From Xanthomonas sp. XNM01 (GTDB taxonomy: Bacteria; Pseudomonadota; Gammaproteobacteria; Xanthomonadales; Xanthomonadaceae), in the NCBI RefSeq assembly GCF_014851915.1, contig NZ_JACVAP010000001.1:1364001-1428000 (forward strand): a DNA stretch of 64,000 nt. The letters run 5' to 3'. Position 1 is the first letter of the stretch, and every line of letters begins with the position of its first letter. The position numbers and the translations under genes were made by a program. Below are positions 1-9,212 of this stretch, in pieces. Under the pieces are notes generated by a model. The model saw nothing but the letters and a program-made list of their open reading frames with translations. It was not told the DNA's origin and made no database searches.

Positions 1-2207
1 GGCACCGCCGCGCGTGGCCGCCGCGCACCACCACCGCGGATCGCCGACGGCCGCGGCGAGGGCGCCGCCTGCGGCGTCGGCAGGGGCTCCTGCGCAGGCT
101 CGCCGGTGCGGAACACCGCGACCGCCTGCGCCAGGCCGGCGGCCTGTTCTTCCATCGAACGCGCGGCAGCGGTGGCTTCCTCGACCAGCGCCGCGTTCTG
201 CTGGGTGGTCTCGTCCATCTGGGTGATGGTCTGGTTGACCTGCTCGATGCCGGCGGCCTGTTCCTGCGAGGCCGCCGAGATCTCGGCCATGATGTCGGTC
301 ACCCGCTGAACCGAGGCTACGATCTCGACCATGGTCTTGCCGGCCTGCTCGGCCAGCGCCGAGCCGGTCTCGACCTTGCCGGTCGAATCCTCGATCAGGC
401 CCTTGATCTCCTTGGCCGCCGTGGCGCTGCGCTGCGCCAGCGAACGGACCTCGGTGGCGACCACGGCGAAGCCGCGGCCCTGCTCGCCGGCCCGCGCCGC
501 TTCCACCGCGGCGTTGAGCGCCAGGATGTTGGTCTGGAAGGCGATGCCGTCGATGACGCTGATGATGTCGGCGATCCGGCGCGAGGAGGCCTGGATGTCG
601 GCCATGGTGGTGACCACCTGGCCGACGACCTCACCGCCCTGGGCGGCGACCGAGGCCGCGCCGATGGTGAGCTGGTTGGCTTGCCGTGCGTGGTCGGCGT
701 TCTGCTTGACCGTGGAGGTCAGCTCCTCCATCGAGGCGGCGGTTTCCTCCAGGTTGGCGGCCTGCTGCTCGGTACGGCGCGACAGGTCGTTGTTGCCCGA
801 GGCGATTTCGGTGGCGGCGATGCCGATGGTGCCGGAGGCGGCATTGATACGTCCGATGATCGAGGTCAGCTGGCCGACCGTGGCGTTGGCGTCGTCGCGC
901 ATCTTCGCGAACACGCCCTGGTAGTCGCCGTCCATGCGCACGGTCAGGTCGCCATCGGCGATGGCCTGCAGCAGCTGCGAGACCTGGCCGAGGTTGTCGT
1001 CGGCGGTGCCGATCATGCGGTTGAGGTCGTCGATCATGATCCGGAAATCGTGCTCGAAGCGGTCGGCATTGCCACGCTGGGAGAAATCGCCGGCGGCGGC
1101 GGCACGCGCCAGCCGCTTGATCTCGCCGTTGATCGCCAGCAGGCTGGCCTTGGCCGCGTCCATGCTTTCGTGCAGCACCGCGCGGCTGCCCGGCAGGCGC
1201 CGTGCATCGCGGTGCAGGTCGCCGCTGGCGTATTCGTTGAGCACCGCCACCGCATCGACGATCGCGTCCAGGTGCTCGAACATCATCGTGTTGATGCCGG
1301 TCGCCAGTTCACCGTAGACGCCGGGGAAATCGGTCGGCATGCGGTGGCTGATGTCCTCGGCCGCGTGCATCGTGATCATGTGGCGGGTCTCGTGCGAGAA
1401 CCGCTCCAGCGTGTGCACCATCTCGTCGGTGGCGCGCAGCATCTGGCCGACCTCGTCCTTGCCATGCTGTCCGGTGCGCACGCTCAGATCGCCGCGGGCG
1501 ACCGCGCGGATCGCCGACAGGGCGCGCCCGACCGGGGCCAGCACCGAGTTGCCGATCAGCCAGCCGATGGCCAGGTTCAGCAGCACCAGCAGGCCGCCGG
1601 CCACGGTCATGACGCCGGTGAACAGCAGCGCCTGCGACTGGGTGTCGTCCAGGTACACGCCGGTGCCCACCACCCAGTTCCAGGGGCCGTACAGGGTGGC
1701 GTAGGAGGTCTTCTGGACCGGGTTCTCCTCGCCGGCCTTGGCCCAGGTGTAGTCGACGAAGCCGCCGCCGGCCTCGGCCACGCGGACGAACTCGGGGAAG
1801 ATGCGCTTGCCGTCCGGACTGAGGATGTCGGCCACCGGCTTGCCGACCAGATCCGGCCGGGTCGGATGCATCAGCATCCGCGGCTCGCGGTCGGTGACGA
1901 AGAAGTAGTCCACGCCCTTGTTGGCCTGCATCGCCGCCAGCTGCTGCAGTGCCTGTGCCTGCGCTTCTTCCAGCGGCAGGGTGCCGTCGGCGGCCAGCCC
2001 GGCGTACCGCTCGACCACGCCGAGCGCCATCTCGGTCTGCGATTTCAGGCCGGTCTGGCGGGTCTGGTTGAGGTCCAGGAACTGGATGCGGGCGGCGATG
2101 ACGGCGAGCGCGATGATGCCCACGGCCACGAACACGGCCTGGATCAGGAACTTGCGCTTCATCGGCAGATCGGACAGCAGGCGGAGCGTGGCAGCGTACG
2201 GATTCAT
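1..2207 (-). CDS. Methyl-accepting chemotaxis protein with single Cache sensor domain (mcp1), 3' end off the window
   Basis: Inner-membrane chemoreceptor that senses a small ligand outside the cytoplasm and controls CheA. 735 residues are visible, and the frame is still open at base 1, so the C-terminal tail is missing. TM1 is about residues 19-40, followed by a periplasmic sCache_2-type domain (about 43-190, with YFFVTD and MLMHP motifs), TM2 about 193-218, HAMP, and the long helical signalling domain whose tip reads [20 protein letters not shown]. The ATG at 2207 gives the usual short positively charged N-terminus and has a GAGATG ribosome site. A FliA-type promoter lies 40-66 bases upstream. 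The signalling half is nearly identical to those of the other two receptors in this window, so recent duplication or gene conversion is likely. Ligand unknown. Confidence 0.93.
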   Translation of the reverse strand, partial: MNPYAATLRLLSDLPMKRKFLIQAVFVAVGIIALAVIAARIQFLDLNQTRQTGLKSQTEMALGVVERYAGLAADGTLPLEEAQAQALQQLAAMQANKGVDYFFVTDREPRMLMHPTRPDLVGKPVADILSPDGKRIFPEFVRVAEAGGGFVDYTWAKAGEENPVQKTSYATLYGPWNWVVGTGVYLDDTQSQALLFTGVMTVAGGLLVLLNLAIGWLIGNSVLAPVGRALSAIRAVARGDLSVRTGQHGKDEVGQMLRATDEMVHTLERFSHETRHMITMHAAEDISHRMPTDFPGVYGELATGINTMMFEHLDAIVDAVAVLNEYASGDLHRDARRLPGSRAVLHESMDAAKASLLAINGEIKRLARAAAAGDFSQRGNADRFEHDFRIMIDDLNRMIGTADDNLGQVSQLLQAIADGDLTVRMDGDYQGVFAKMRDDANATVGQLTSIIGRINAASGTIGIAATEIASGNNDLSRRTEQQAANLEETAASMEELTSTVKQNADHARQANQLTIGAASVAAQGGEVVGQVVTTMADIQASSRRIADIISVIDGIAFQTNILALNAAVEAARAGEQGRGFAVVATEVRSLAQRSATAAKEIKGLIEDSTGKVETGSALAEQAGKTMVEIVASVQRVTDIMAEISAASQEQAAGIEQVNQTITQMDETTQQNAALVEEATAAARSMEEQAAGLAQAVAVFRTGEPAQEPLPTPQAAPSPRPSAIRGGGARRPRAAV

Positions 2208-2246
2208 CGCACATCTCGTGTCGGGCGGAGCGCCCGCGTGTCCACG

Positions 2247-2273
2247 TTATCGGCGTGGCCGCGGCCTTTTTGA
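2247..2273 (-). promoter_or_regulatory. FliA (sigma-28) promoter of mcp1
   Basis: Reads TCAAAAAG-N11-GCCGATAA on the minus strand, an exact -10 and TCAAR-type -35 at consensus spacing. The predicted transcript starts near 2240, about 33 bases before the mcp1 ATG. Confidence 0.8.
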
Positions 2274-2320
2274 GCACCTGGCCCGGATCGGATGTGACGC
2301 AGCGCAGCATCGCGCCCGAC

Positions 2321-2352
2321 AAAAAAGGCCCCGGATGCGGACATCCGGGGCC
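2321..2352 (-). terminator. Rho-independent terminator after mcp2
   Basis: On the minus strand an 11-bp perfect GC-rich stem (arms 2342-2352 and 2327-2337, 4-base loop) is followed at once by six T. It lies 42 bases after the mcp2 stop and just before the mcp1 promoter, so it separates the two receptor transcripts. Confidence 0.9.
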
Positions 2353-2393
2353 CGAAGGCACATCAAACGGAGTGGATCAGACGATGGAGCGGA

Positions 2394-4757
2394 TCAGAAC
2401 TCGGCCCAGTCGGCCTCGGCGACCGCAGCGCTTTCGCGTGCCGGGACCGCACGCACCGGCTTGCGTGCCGCCGGCGCAGCGGCGGGCGCGGGCGCCGGCG
2501 GCGCCGACACGGCCGTACGCGGGGTGCCGGCGTGCTCGTGGATGCGGAAGACCGAGATCGCGGACGCCAGACCGCCCGCCTGTTCCTCCATCGCGCGCGC
2601 AGCGGCGGTGGCTTCTTCCACCAGCGCGGCGTTCTGCTGGGTGGTCTCGTCCATCTGGGTGATGGTCTGGTTGACCTGCTCGATGCCCGAAGCCTGCTCC
2701 TGCGAGGCGGCGGCGATCTCGGCCATGATGTCGGTCACCCGCTGCACCGAGGCCACGATCTCGCCCATGGTCTTGCCGGCCTGCTCGGCCAGCGAGGCGC
2801 CATTGGCCACCTTGTCGGTGGAGTCCTCGATCAGGGTCTTGATCTCCTTGGCCGCGGTGGCGCTGCGCTGCGCCAGCGAACGCACCTCGGTGGCGACCAC
2901 GGCGAAGCCACGGCCCTGCTCGCCGGCACGGGCCGCTTCCACCGCGGCGTTGAGCGCCAGGATGTTGGTCTGGAACGCGATGCCGTCGATCACCGAGATG
3001 ATGTCGGCGATCTTGCGCGAGGAGGCCTGGATGTCGCTCATCGTGCTGACCACCTGGCCGACGACCTGACCACCCTGGGCGGCGACATTGGCCGCGCCGA
3101 TGGTGAGCTGGTTGGCCTGGCGGGCGTGGTCGGCGTTCTGCTTGACCGTGGAGGTCAGCTCTTCCATCGACGCCGCGGTCTCTTCCAGGTTGGCCGCCTG
3201 CTGCTCGGTACGGCGCGACAGGTCGTTGTTGCCCGAGGCGATCTCGGCCGAGGCCGTGCCGATCGCGGCCGACGCGTTCTGGATGCGGGTGACGATCGAG
3301 GTCAGCTGCGACGCGGTGGCGTTGGCGTCGTCGCGCATCTTCGCGAACACGCCGTGGAAGTCGCCTTCCATGCGGGTGGTCAGGTCGCCGTCCGACAGGG
3401 CGGTCAGCAGGCGCGACACCTCGCTCAGGCTGCTGTCGTTGGCATCCAGCAGCGAGTTGAGCTGCTGCGCCAGCTGCAGCAGGAAGCCCTGCTTGCCATC
3501 CAGCGAGACGCGGCCGGACAGGTCGCCGGCGGCGGCGGCGCCGACGATGCGCTCGACTTCCTGTTCGACATGGACTTCGGTAGTGCGGTCGCGCCACTCG
3601 ACGACCGAGCCGACGGTCTGGCCGTCCTCGTCGCGGATCAGGGCGATGTTCTGCGAGAAGCACGAACTGCCATAGCGCATCTCGCGCTGCAGCGAACCGT
3701 CCTTCTCCAGGCGCGCCAGCAGGGCCGGGTCGATCTGGCCGCCGTGCTCGAGCACGGCCGCGTTCTGGCCGATCAGCGGACGCTCCGGATCGACCGCCGG
3801 GACCGCCTCGACGATCTGGGCGGCATAGCTGTCGAGCATGCCGCGCAGCGACGGGTTGGTGTAGACGATGTCCATGTCGCGATCGGTGATGTGCAGGCCG
3901 ATCGAGGAGCTTTCCAGCGCGGTGCGCACACGCAGGTTCTCGGCGGCGACCTTCTGGTCGCGCTCGATGCGCTCGCGCAGGTCGTGCTGCATGCGCTGCA
4001 TCGACTTGAGCAGGTCGCCGATCTCGTCGGCGCGCGAGGTGTCGATCCGGCTGGTCAGGTTGCCGCCGGCCACGTCGTTGGCAACGCCGACCGCTTCGCG
4101 CATCGCGCCGGTCAGGTTGCGCGCCAGGAACCAGGCGATCGCCAGGCCGCCGGCGATGCCGGCCAGCAGCATGACCACGATCAGGGTCACCGAGGCGGTG
4201 TGCGCGGTCGCGGCGTCGGCCTTGGCGGCGGCGGCCTGGCGGTCGCCTTCCTCGATCAGCGCCACCGCGGCCGCATTGGCGGCGGTGTGCAGGTCGCGGG
4301 TCTCGCCGAGGAAGGTGTCGATGGCGTCGTCCGGCAGCTCCAGGTCGACCAGTTCGTTGACCGAGGCGTAGGACTCCCGGGCCTTGCCCCAGGCGGTCTT
4401 GAAGTCCTCGAACAGCTTGCGCTCTTCCGGCGTGCTGATCAGGCCTTCGTATTCGTTGGTGGTCTGCTCGATCTGATTGCCGAGCTCGGTGGCGCGCTGG
4501 CGCGCTTCGGCCTTGACCGCGTCGCTGGCGCGGATGAGGCCACGGTAGGAACCGCTGCGATATTCGCCGAGCAGCGCACGCAGTTCGCCTGCGGTCGACA
4601 CGGTCGCCAGGGTATTGCCGGCGATGTGGTCGGTCGCGCGGTTCAGCGACGAAAGCCCGGCAAAGGCGCCGATGCCTTGGGCGAGCATGAGGACCAGGAC
4701 CACGCCGAAGGCGAGCATGAGCCGGGGCGTGAGCTTGAGATTCTTGAGCCAGTGCAT
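2394..4757 (-). CDS. Methyl-accepting chemotaxis protein with four-helix-bundle and PAS domains (mcp2)
   Basis: Chemoreceptor of 787 residues. TM1 is about residues 12-34, a periplasmic four-helix-bundle sensor follows, TM2 is near 185-207, then HAMP, a cytoplasmic PAS domain (about 290-395, containing [20 protein letters not shown]) and the MCP signalling domain. The tail ends in DWAEF, a CheR/CheB-tethering type pentapeptide. An upstream in-frame start at 4781 exists, but ATG 4757 is preferred: GAGGGA lies 9 bases before it and the N-terminus MHWLKNLK matches the neighbouring receptor. The PAS domain could sense redox state or a cytosolic ligand, but no cofactor residues are evident. Only 22 bases separate the start from a strong upstream terminator, leaving no room for its own promoter. 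Confidence 0.93.
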   Translation of the reverse strand: MHWLKNLKLTPRLMLAFGVVLVLMLAQGIGAFAGLSSLNRATDHIAGNTLATVSTAGELRALLGEYRSGSYRGLIRASDAVKAEARQRATELGNQIEQTTNEYEGLISTPEERKLFEDFKTAWGKARESYASVNELVDLELPDDAIDTFLGETRDLHTAANAAAVALIEEGDRQAAAAKADAATAHTASVTLIVVMLLAGIAGGLAIAWFLARNLTGAMREAVGVANDVAGGNLTSRIDTSRADEIGDLLKSMQRMQHDLRERIERDQKVAAENLRVRTALESSSIGLHITDRDMDIVYTNPSLRGMLDSYAAQIVEAVPAVDPERPLIGQNAAVLEHGGQIDPALLARLEKDGSLQREMRYGSSCFSQNIALIRDEDGQTVGSVVEWRDRTTEVHVEQEVERIVGAAAAGDLSGRVSLDGKQGFLLQLAQQLNSLLDANDSSLSEVSRLLTALSDGDLTTRMEGDFHGVFAKMRDDANATASQLTSIVTRIQNASAAIGTASAEIASGNNDLSRRTEQQAANLEETAASMEELTSTVKQNADHARQANQLTIGAANVAAQGGQVVGQVVSTMSDIQASSRKIADIISVIDGIAFQTNILALNAAVEAARAGEQGRGFAVVATEVRSLAQRSATAAKEIKTLIEDSTDKVANGASLAEQAGKTMGEIVASVQRVTDIMAEIAAASQEQASGIEQVNQTITQMDETTQQNAALVEEATAAARAMEEQAGGLASAISVFRIHEHAGTPRTAVSAPPAPAPAAAPAARKPVRAVPARESAAVAEADWAEF

Positions 4758-4779
4758 CGAGCGTTTCCCTCGCAGTGCC

Positions 4780-4821
4780 AAAGAGAAACGGCCCGGCGCG
4801 CGTGGTTCGCGGCCGGGCCGT
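4780..4821 (-). terminator. Terminator hairpin between the OB-fold gene and mcp2
   Basis: Minus-strand arms 4813-4821 and 4788-4796 form a perfect 9-bp GC stem followed by a T-rich TTTCTCTTT run. It sits 8 bases after the OB-fold gene stop. Confidence 0.8.
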
Positions 4822-4828
4822 GTCCGGA

Positions 4829-5218
4829 TTACTTGATCGTCGCCAGCTTGATGTTGGCCGGCGAGCTGACCGCGATTTCCGCGCGGCTGGCATCACGCTC
4901 GATGGTGCCGATCACGCAGACGTCGCGGCCTTCCAGTTCCTCCGGCGAAGGACGGAACTTGTCGCGCTGGTCGCCCGGAATGCGGGCCGAGAAGGTGTGC
5001 CGCGGGAACGCGCCGCCCATGTACAGGAAGGTCGGCTCGCCCTCGGAGTTCTGCGCGTAACGGGTCTTCTCGACCTTGCCGCAGACCATGCCGTTCTTGC
5101 CGACATGACGCGCGGCCTGCTCGGCCGGGATCATGTCCTGCGCCGAGGCCGGCAGGGCCAGGGTGGTGGCCAGCAGGACGCCGGCGACCAGGAGGAAGGT
5201 CTTGGGGGATGCTTTCAT
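4829..5218 (-). CDS. Small secreted OB-fold-like protein of unknown function, FliA-controlled
   Basis: A 129-residue protein with a clear signal peptide (residues 1-26, cleavage after ALPASA) and a mature domain of about 100 residues. The pattern [12 protein letters not shown]...PTFLYMG...HTFSARI...DVCVIGTI...[12 protein letters not shown] resembles small exported OB-fold (tRNA_anti-like) domains. Two cysteines, at 46 and 101, could form a disulfide. No catalytic residues are recognised. It is predicted to be periplasmic or secreted. Start ATG 5218 has GGAG 10 bases upstream. It lies alone between cheW and mcp2, with its own near-perfect FliA promoter and a terminator. That places it in the late flagellar regulon although it matches no known flagellar or chemotaxis component. 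The role is not known. Confidence 0.85.
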   Translation of the reverse strand: MKASPKTFLLVAGVLLATTLALPASAQDMIPAEQAARHVGKNGMVCGKVEKTRYAQNSEGEPTFLYMGGAFPRHTFSARIPGDQRDKFRPSPEELEGRDVCVIGTIERDASRAEIAVSSPANIKLATIK

Positions 5219-5281
5219 CTGAGTTCTGCTCCAGTGGCTTGACCGCAGGAGGTGCCGGGCATTGGCAGCCTGCTAGGGGGC

Positions 5282-5308
5282 TTATCGGCCGGCGCGCGCC
5301 GGACTTTA
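5282..5308 (-). promoter_or_regulatory. FliA (sigma-28) promoter of the OB-fold gene
   Basis: Reads TAAAGTCC-N11-GCCGATAA on the minus strand, consensus at the key positions with exact spacing. The predicted transcript starts near 5275, about 57 bases upstream of the ATG at 5218. Confidence 0.88.
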
Positions 5309-5323
5309 GGCCCATCGTTGGGA

Positions 5324-5800
5324 TCAGGCCGCGGCCTCGACCTCGGCGGTGCCGATCAGGTCGGCGCTGTCGAGCAGGGTCTCGATGTCGAGCAGGATCA
5401 GCATCCGCTCGTCGATGGTGCCGATGCCCGAGATGAAGCGGGTATCGACGGCCGCGCCGAAGCCCGGGGTCGGGCGGATCTGCTCCTGCGCCAGCGGCAC
5501 CACGTCCGAGACGCCGTCGACGACGATGCCGACCACTCGGTCCTCGACGTTGAGCACGATCATCACGGTGAAGGTGTCGTAGCGGGCCTCGAGGCGCAGC
5601 TTCAGGCGCAGGTCGATCACCGGCACGATGGTGCCGCGCAGGTTGATCACGCCCTTGATGTATTCCGGTGCGTCCGGCACCCGGGTGACCGCGTCGTAGC
5701 CGCGGATCTCCTGCACCTTCAGGATGTCGACGCCGTAGTGCTCGTCACCCAGGGTGAAGGTGAGGAACTCGCCGGCGGGCTGTGACTGGGTGCTGCTCAT
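5324..5800 (-). CDS. cheW: Chemotaxis coupling protein CheW
   Basis: CheW links receptors to CheA in the cytoplasmic signalling array. The 158-residue protein is essentially one CheW domain (about residues 11-150), with the signature stretches [34 protein letters not shown] and VSDVVPL. Family length is normal. The start at 5800 (MSSTQSQ) is chosen from family length and from a FliA promoter about 60 bases upstream; the open frame extends further upstream but would run through the promoter. It lies between ycgR and the OB-fold gene as a single-gene transcription unit. It is the only stand-alone CheW in the window, so it probably serves the neighbouring MCPs and one or both CheA proteins. Confidence 0.95.
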   Translation of the reverse strand: MSSTQSQPAGEFLTFTLGDEHYGVDILKVQEIRGYDAVTRVPDAPEYIKGVINLRGTIVPVIDLRLKLRLEARYDTFTVMIVLNVEDRVVGIVVDGVSDVVPLAQEQIRPTPGFGAAVDTRFISGIGTIDERMLILLDIETLLDSADLIGTAEVEAAA

Positions 5801-5861
5801 GGGGTGGCTCCTGCGTGGGCATGGCCGGAGGACGGCATCGCCCGGGATGGGTATGCGAGCG

Positions 5862-5888
5862 GTATCGGCCGCCGCGGGAAGGACTTTA
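5862..5888 (-). promoter_or_regulatory. FliA (sigma-28) promoter of cheW
   Basis: Reads TAAAGTCC-N11-GCCGATAC on the minus strand, 9 bases after the ycgR stop and about 60 bases before cheW. Confidence 0.88.
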
Positions 5889-5897
5889 GGGCGCCAC

Positions 5898-6662
5898 TCA
5901 GACCGCGCGCCGCTCGCGCGCGTTGCGCTGGCGCTCGACCTTGAAGATGAACTGCAGGATCTGCCGTTCGGTGGTCGGCAGCAGGCCGATGAAGCGGCAG
6001 CCGACACGCCAGTGCGGCTGGCCGCGGATCTCGTGGGTGGAGACGTGGGCGACCTGCAGGTGGACCGGCAGCGGCTCGGTATCCGGCAGCCGGAGTTCGC
6101 AGCCCTCGTGGAAACTGCGGGCCTCGAACAGGCGCTGGTCGTCTTCGTCGATCGCCATGGCCAGACCGCCGCCGCTGATGTCCAGCACCCGGTGCTCCTT
6201 CGGCGCCGCGTTGCCGTGCGGCACCAGCAGCCCGGCATGCGGACCCGGAAACAGCGCCAGGCGGAACAGTTCGCGCCGCTGCAGCTGCAGCAGCGCCTCG
6301 GGGCAGGGCGCGCGGAACGCCGGATGCCCGTCGTGCTCGATCGCGGTGAGGCCCTGCAGGCGGAACTGGATGCGGACGCGTTCGAGCTGCGAGATGCACA
6401 GCAGGTGGCTGGCCTCGAGCACCCGCCGGTTGACCGAATCCAGCCGGCTGGCGTCGATCACGACGCTGCCGTCGGCGTCGACCTCGACCACCGCCGTGGG
6501 CATCGGCGTGCCGCCGGGCATCACGTGGGCGCTGATCATCGCCTTGGCGTCGCACAGCGCGCTCAGGACCCGCACGATCTCGCGCGGGTCGTGCAGTGTG
6601 TAGCGGGCCGCCTGTTCGTAATCGGACGGCGTCTGCAGGGATGTGATGGTCTCGTCCGGCAT
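5898..6662 (-). CDS. ycgR: Flagellar brake protein YcgR (PilZ, c-di-GMP receptor)
   Basis: YcgR binds c-di-GMP and then slows or biases the flagellar motor. The 254-residue protein has an N-terminal YcgR domain (about 15-110) and a C-terminal PilZ domain (about 120-240). The c-di-GMP-binding signature is present: an arginine-rich RRELFRL (RxxxR) at the domain junction, then DISGGG followed by a beta-barrel ending VGCRFIGL. Family length is normal. It sits between mcp3 and cheW with a FliA-like promoter just upstream, so it should be made with late flagellar genes. Together with the PilZ-like gene near 44.5 kb and the EAL gene near 26 kb it connects this cluster to c-di-GMP signalling. Confidence 0.92.
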   Translation of the reverse strand: MPDETITSLQTPSDYEQAARYTLHDPREIVRVLSALCDAKAMISAHVMPGGTPMPTAVVEVDADGSVVIDASRLDSVNRRVLEASHLLCISQLERVRIQFRLQGLTAIEHDGHPAFRAPCPEALLQLQRRELFRLALFPGPHAGLLVPHGNAAPKEHRVLDISGGGLAMAIDEDDQRLFEARSFHEGCELRLPDTEPLPVHLQVAHVSTHEIRGQPHWRVGCRFIGLLPTTERQILQFIFKVERQRNARERRAV

Positions 6663-6693
6663 TGCTGGGCGGTCAACGGCGTTTGCCCTGTCG

Positions 6694-6720
6694 GTATCGG
6701 CCGGCAGGGGCTCGAACTGA
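6694..6720 (-). promoter_or_regulatory. Probable FliA promoter of ycgR
   Basis: Exact -10 GCCGATAC on the minus strand with a weak -35 (TCAGTTCG, N11). It lies between the mcp3 stop and the ycgR start; the predicted leader is about 25 bases. The -35 overlaps an inverted repeat (GCCGGCA...TGCCGGC) that might end the mcp3 transcript. Confidence 0.55.
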
Positions 6721-6749
6721 ACCCATGCCGGCCGGACTCCGCCGATCGC

Positions 6750-8990
6750 TTAGAACTCCGCCCAGTCGGTGTCGGCCACGGCGGCTGCGCTGGAGGTGGT
6801 GCGGGTCACGGTCGGCGCCGCGCGCCTGGCAGGCTTGCGCAGGGCGGTGGCGACCGGCGCGGGCGCCAGCGCATGCGGGACCTGCTGGGCCTGGCCGTCG
6901 ATGCGGAACACGGCGATGGCGGTGGCCAGGCCGGCGGCCTGTTCCTCCATCGAACGCGCCGCGGCGGTGGCTTCCTCCACCAGCGCCGCGTTCTGCTGGG
7001 TGGTCTCGTCCATCTGGGTGATGGTCTGGTTGACCTGCTCGATGCCGGCGGCCTGCTCCTGCGAGGCGGCCGAGATCTCGGCCATGATGTCGGTCACCCG
7101 TTGCACCGAGGCCACCAGTTCGCCCATCGTCGCCCCGGCCTGCTGGGCCAGCGCCGAGCCGGTCTCGACCTTGCCGGTCGAATCCTCGATCAGGCCCTTG
7201 ATCTCCTTGGCCGCGGTGGCCGAACGCTGGGCCAGCGAACGGACCTCGGTGGCGACCACGGCGAAGCCGCGGCCCTGCTCGCCGGCACGGGCCGCTTCCA
7301 CCGCGGCGTTGAGCGCCAGGATGTTGGTCTGGAACGCGATGCCGTCGATCACCGAGATGATGTCGGCGATCCGGCGCGAGGAGGCCTGGATGTCGGCCAT
7401 GGTGGTGACGACCTGGCCGACGACCTGACCGCCCTGGGCGGCGACCGAGGCCGCGCCGATGGTGAGCTGGTTGGCCTGGCGGGCGTGGTCGGCGTTCTGG
7501 CGCACGGTGGAGGTCAGCTCCTCCATCGAGGCGGCGGTTTCCTCCAGATTGGCGGCCTGCTGCTCGGTGCGGCGCGACAGGTCGTTGTTGCCCGACGCGA
7601 TCTCGGTGGCGGCGGTGTTGATGGCCACGTTGGACTGCTGGATGCGGCCGACGATGCCGGTCAACTGCTCGACGGTGGCGTTGGCGTCGTCGCGCATCTT
7701 CGCGAACACGCCGTGGAAATCGCCGTGCATGCGTGCGGTGAGATCGCCGCCGGCGATGGCCTGCAGCAGCTGCGAGACCTGGGTCAGGTTGTCGTCGGCC
7801 GAGCCGATCATGCCGTTGAGGCCATCGATCATCGCGCGGAAGTCGTGCTCGAAGCGGGCCGCATCGCCACGCTGGGAGAAGTCGCCGGCGGCGGCGGCCT
7901 CGGCCAGGCGGCGGATCTCGCGGTTGATCGCGCCCAGGTTGGCCTTGACCGCGTCCATCGTGTTGCTCAGCACCGCCTTCTCGCCCGGATAGCGGTCCAT
8001 GTCCTCGGACAGGTCGCCCACCGCATAGCGCTGCATCACCGCCACCAGGCGCATCTTGACCGCCACGTGCGCGGCGACCAGCTCGTTGCAGTCCTCGACC
8101 ATGCGCCGGAAATCGCCCGGGAATGCGGTCGGATCCATGCGGAAGCTGATCGCGCCTTCATCGTGCTTGCGGGCCATCTCGCGCTGGGCGGCCATCACCG
8201 CCTGCAGCTGGTCCTGCATGCGCTGCATCGCGCGCAGCAGGGTGCCGGCCTCGTCCTTGCGGGTGGCGTCGATGCGGGTGTCGAGCTTGCCCTCGGCGAC
8301 GTTGTCGGCCACGCGCACGGCGCTGGCCAGCGGCACGGTGATCGCACGCGCGATCGACCAGCCCAGGCCGGCGGCCAGCAGCGACAGCACCACGATGCAG
8401 GCGATCACCGCCTGCACGCTGTTGACGTACATCGCGTCCGCCTGGGCGACCTCCTGGTCCATCTGCTCGTCGAGCACTTCGCCCAGTTCCTTGAGGCTGG
8501 CGAACAGCTCGCGACGGCGCGGACGCGACTTCTCGTCGGAGACGGCCTGCGCGGCGACCGCATCGCCGGCGGCGACGGCCCGGTCGATCTCGCCATGCGC
8601 CTCGAAGTAGGCGCCCAGGCGCTCCTTCATCACGTCGTAGACGGCCTTCTCGCGTGCGGTCATCGCGATCGACGAATACAGGCGGTCCTGTTCCTCGATG
8701 ATCGCGCGCGAATCGGTCAGGCGCTTGTCGTAATCGGCGATGACCTCGGCGCCCTCGGCCATGCGGCTGATCTGCGCCATCTCGAAGGTGCGGTACTCGC
8801 CGAGCTGGGCGCGGATCTCGCCCAGGTACTGGACGTTGGGCACGTCCTGGCGCGCGATCTTCTGCAGCTGCTCGTTGGCCGACTGCATCCGCGTCAGCGC
8901 GAACACGCCCAGCAGCAGCGTGGCCAGGGTGGTGATGGTAAACGCCACGGCGAGCTTGCGGCCGATGGACAGGTTCTGAAACCACTTCAT
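6750..8990 (-). CDS. Methyl-accepting chemotaxis protein with four-helix-bundle sensor (mcp3)
   Basis: Chemoreceptor of 746 residues. TM1 (about 10-32), a periplasmic four-helix-bundle type sensor, TM2 (about 190-212), HAMP, a second HAMP-like spacer, then the MCP signalling domain and a tail ending DWAEF (CheR/CheB tether). The start is ATG 8990 ([12 protein letters not shown]), with GGAG 9 bases upstream; a longer frame from 9041 is unlikely because it would put 17 unrelated residues before the conserved start. It lies 222 bases downstream of cheA with no recognisable FliA promoter in between, so it may be read through from the STAS-cheY-cheA operon or use an unrecognised promoter. Its signalling domain is almost the same as that of mcp1. 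Confidence 0.93.
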   Translation of the reverse strand: MKWFQNLSIGRKLAVAFTITTLATLLLGVFALTRMQSANEQLQKIARQDVPNVQYLGEIRAQLGEYRTFEMAQISRMAEGAEVIADYDKRLTDSRAIIEEQDRLYSSIAMTAREKAVYDVMKERLGAYFEAHGEIDRAVAAGDAVAAQAVSDEKSRPRRRELFASLKELGEVLDEQMDQEVAQADAMYVNSVQAVIACIVVLSLLAAGLGWSIARAITVPLASAVRVADNVAEGKLDTRIDATRKDEAGTLLRAMQRMQDQLQAVMAAQREMARKHDEGAISFRMDPTAFPGDFRRMVEDCNELVAAHVAVKMRLVAVMQRYAVGDLSEDMDRYPGEKAVLSNTMDAVKANLGAINREIRRLAEAAAAGDFSQRGDAARFEHDFRAMIDGLNGMIGSADDNLTQVSQLLQAIAGGDLTARMHGDFHGVFAKMRDDANATVEQLTGIVGRIQQSNVAINTAATEIASGNNDLSRRTEQQAANLEETAASMEELTSTVRQNADHARQANQLTIGAASVAAQGGQVVGQVVTTMADIQASSRRIADIISVIDGIAFQTNILALNAAVEAARAGEQGRGFAVVATEVRSLAQRSATAAKEIKGLIEDSTGKVETGSALAQQAGATMGELVASVQRVTDIMAEISAASQEQAAGIEQVNQTITQMDETTQQNAALVEEATAAARSMEEQAAGLATAIAVFRIDGQAQQVPHALAPAPVATALRKPARRAAPTVTRTTSSAAAVADTDWAEF

Positions 8991-9088
8991 CAGGAAAACT
9001 CCAGAATGTAAGACGGGTGCGGCCGTGTGCTCCCCACGCACGGCCGAAACGTGTAGTGCTGGAAAACAGCCCCGTCCTGGAGCGCTCT

Positions 9089-9103
9089 GTCCGGTAACCG
9101 GAC
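9089..9103. repeat. 15-base palindrome upstream of mcp3
   Basis: GTCCGGT-A-ACCGGAC is a perfect inverted repeat with a one-base centre, about 100 bases before the mcp3 start. A separate 8-bp inverted repeat (9020-9027 / 9039-9046) lies closer to the gene. Either could be an operator or part of a leader hairpin; function not known. Confidence 0.5.
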
Positions 9104-9162
9104 TAGCGGCGCGGGGCCTGGGAACTTGATGCGCCGGACATCACGATCCCGCCGGCATCACG

Positions 9163-9189
9163 ACGCCGCCCGATGGAATCGGGCGGCGT
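9163..9189 (-). terminator. Strong hairpin after cheA, terminator-like
   Basis: Perfect 12-bp stem (9163-9174 / 9178-9189) with a 3-base loop, 24 bases after the cheA stop. No T tract follows on the minus strand, so termination may be partial or Rho-assisted, or the hairpin may stabilise the 3' end. Confidence 0.5.
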
Positions 9190-9212
9190 GCGGGCAGGGC
9201 GGGAATGGGGGG

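Noticed and set aside
2377-4896. An 839-codon minus-strand frame overlapping mcp2
   Set aside because: Same strand but another frame. Arg/Pro/Ala-rich shadow; mcp2 in its own frame has full MCP domains.
5754-9011. A 1085-codon plus-strand frame opposite ycgR and mcp3
   Set aside because: Antisense shadow of known genes, with repetitive Gly/Ala/Leu/Asp/His composition and no domain resemblance.
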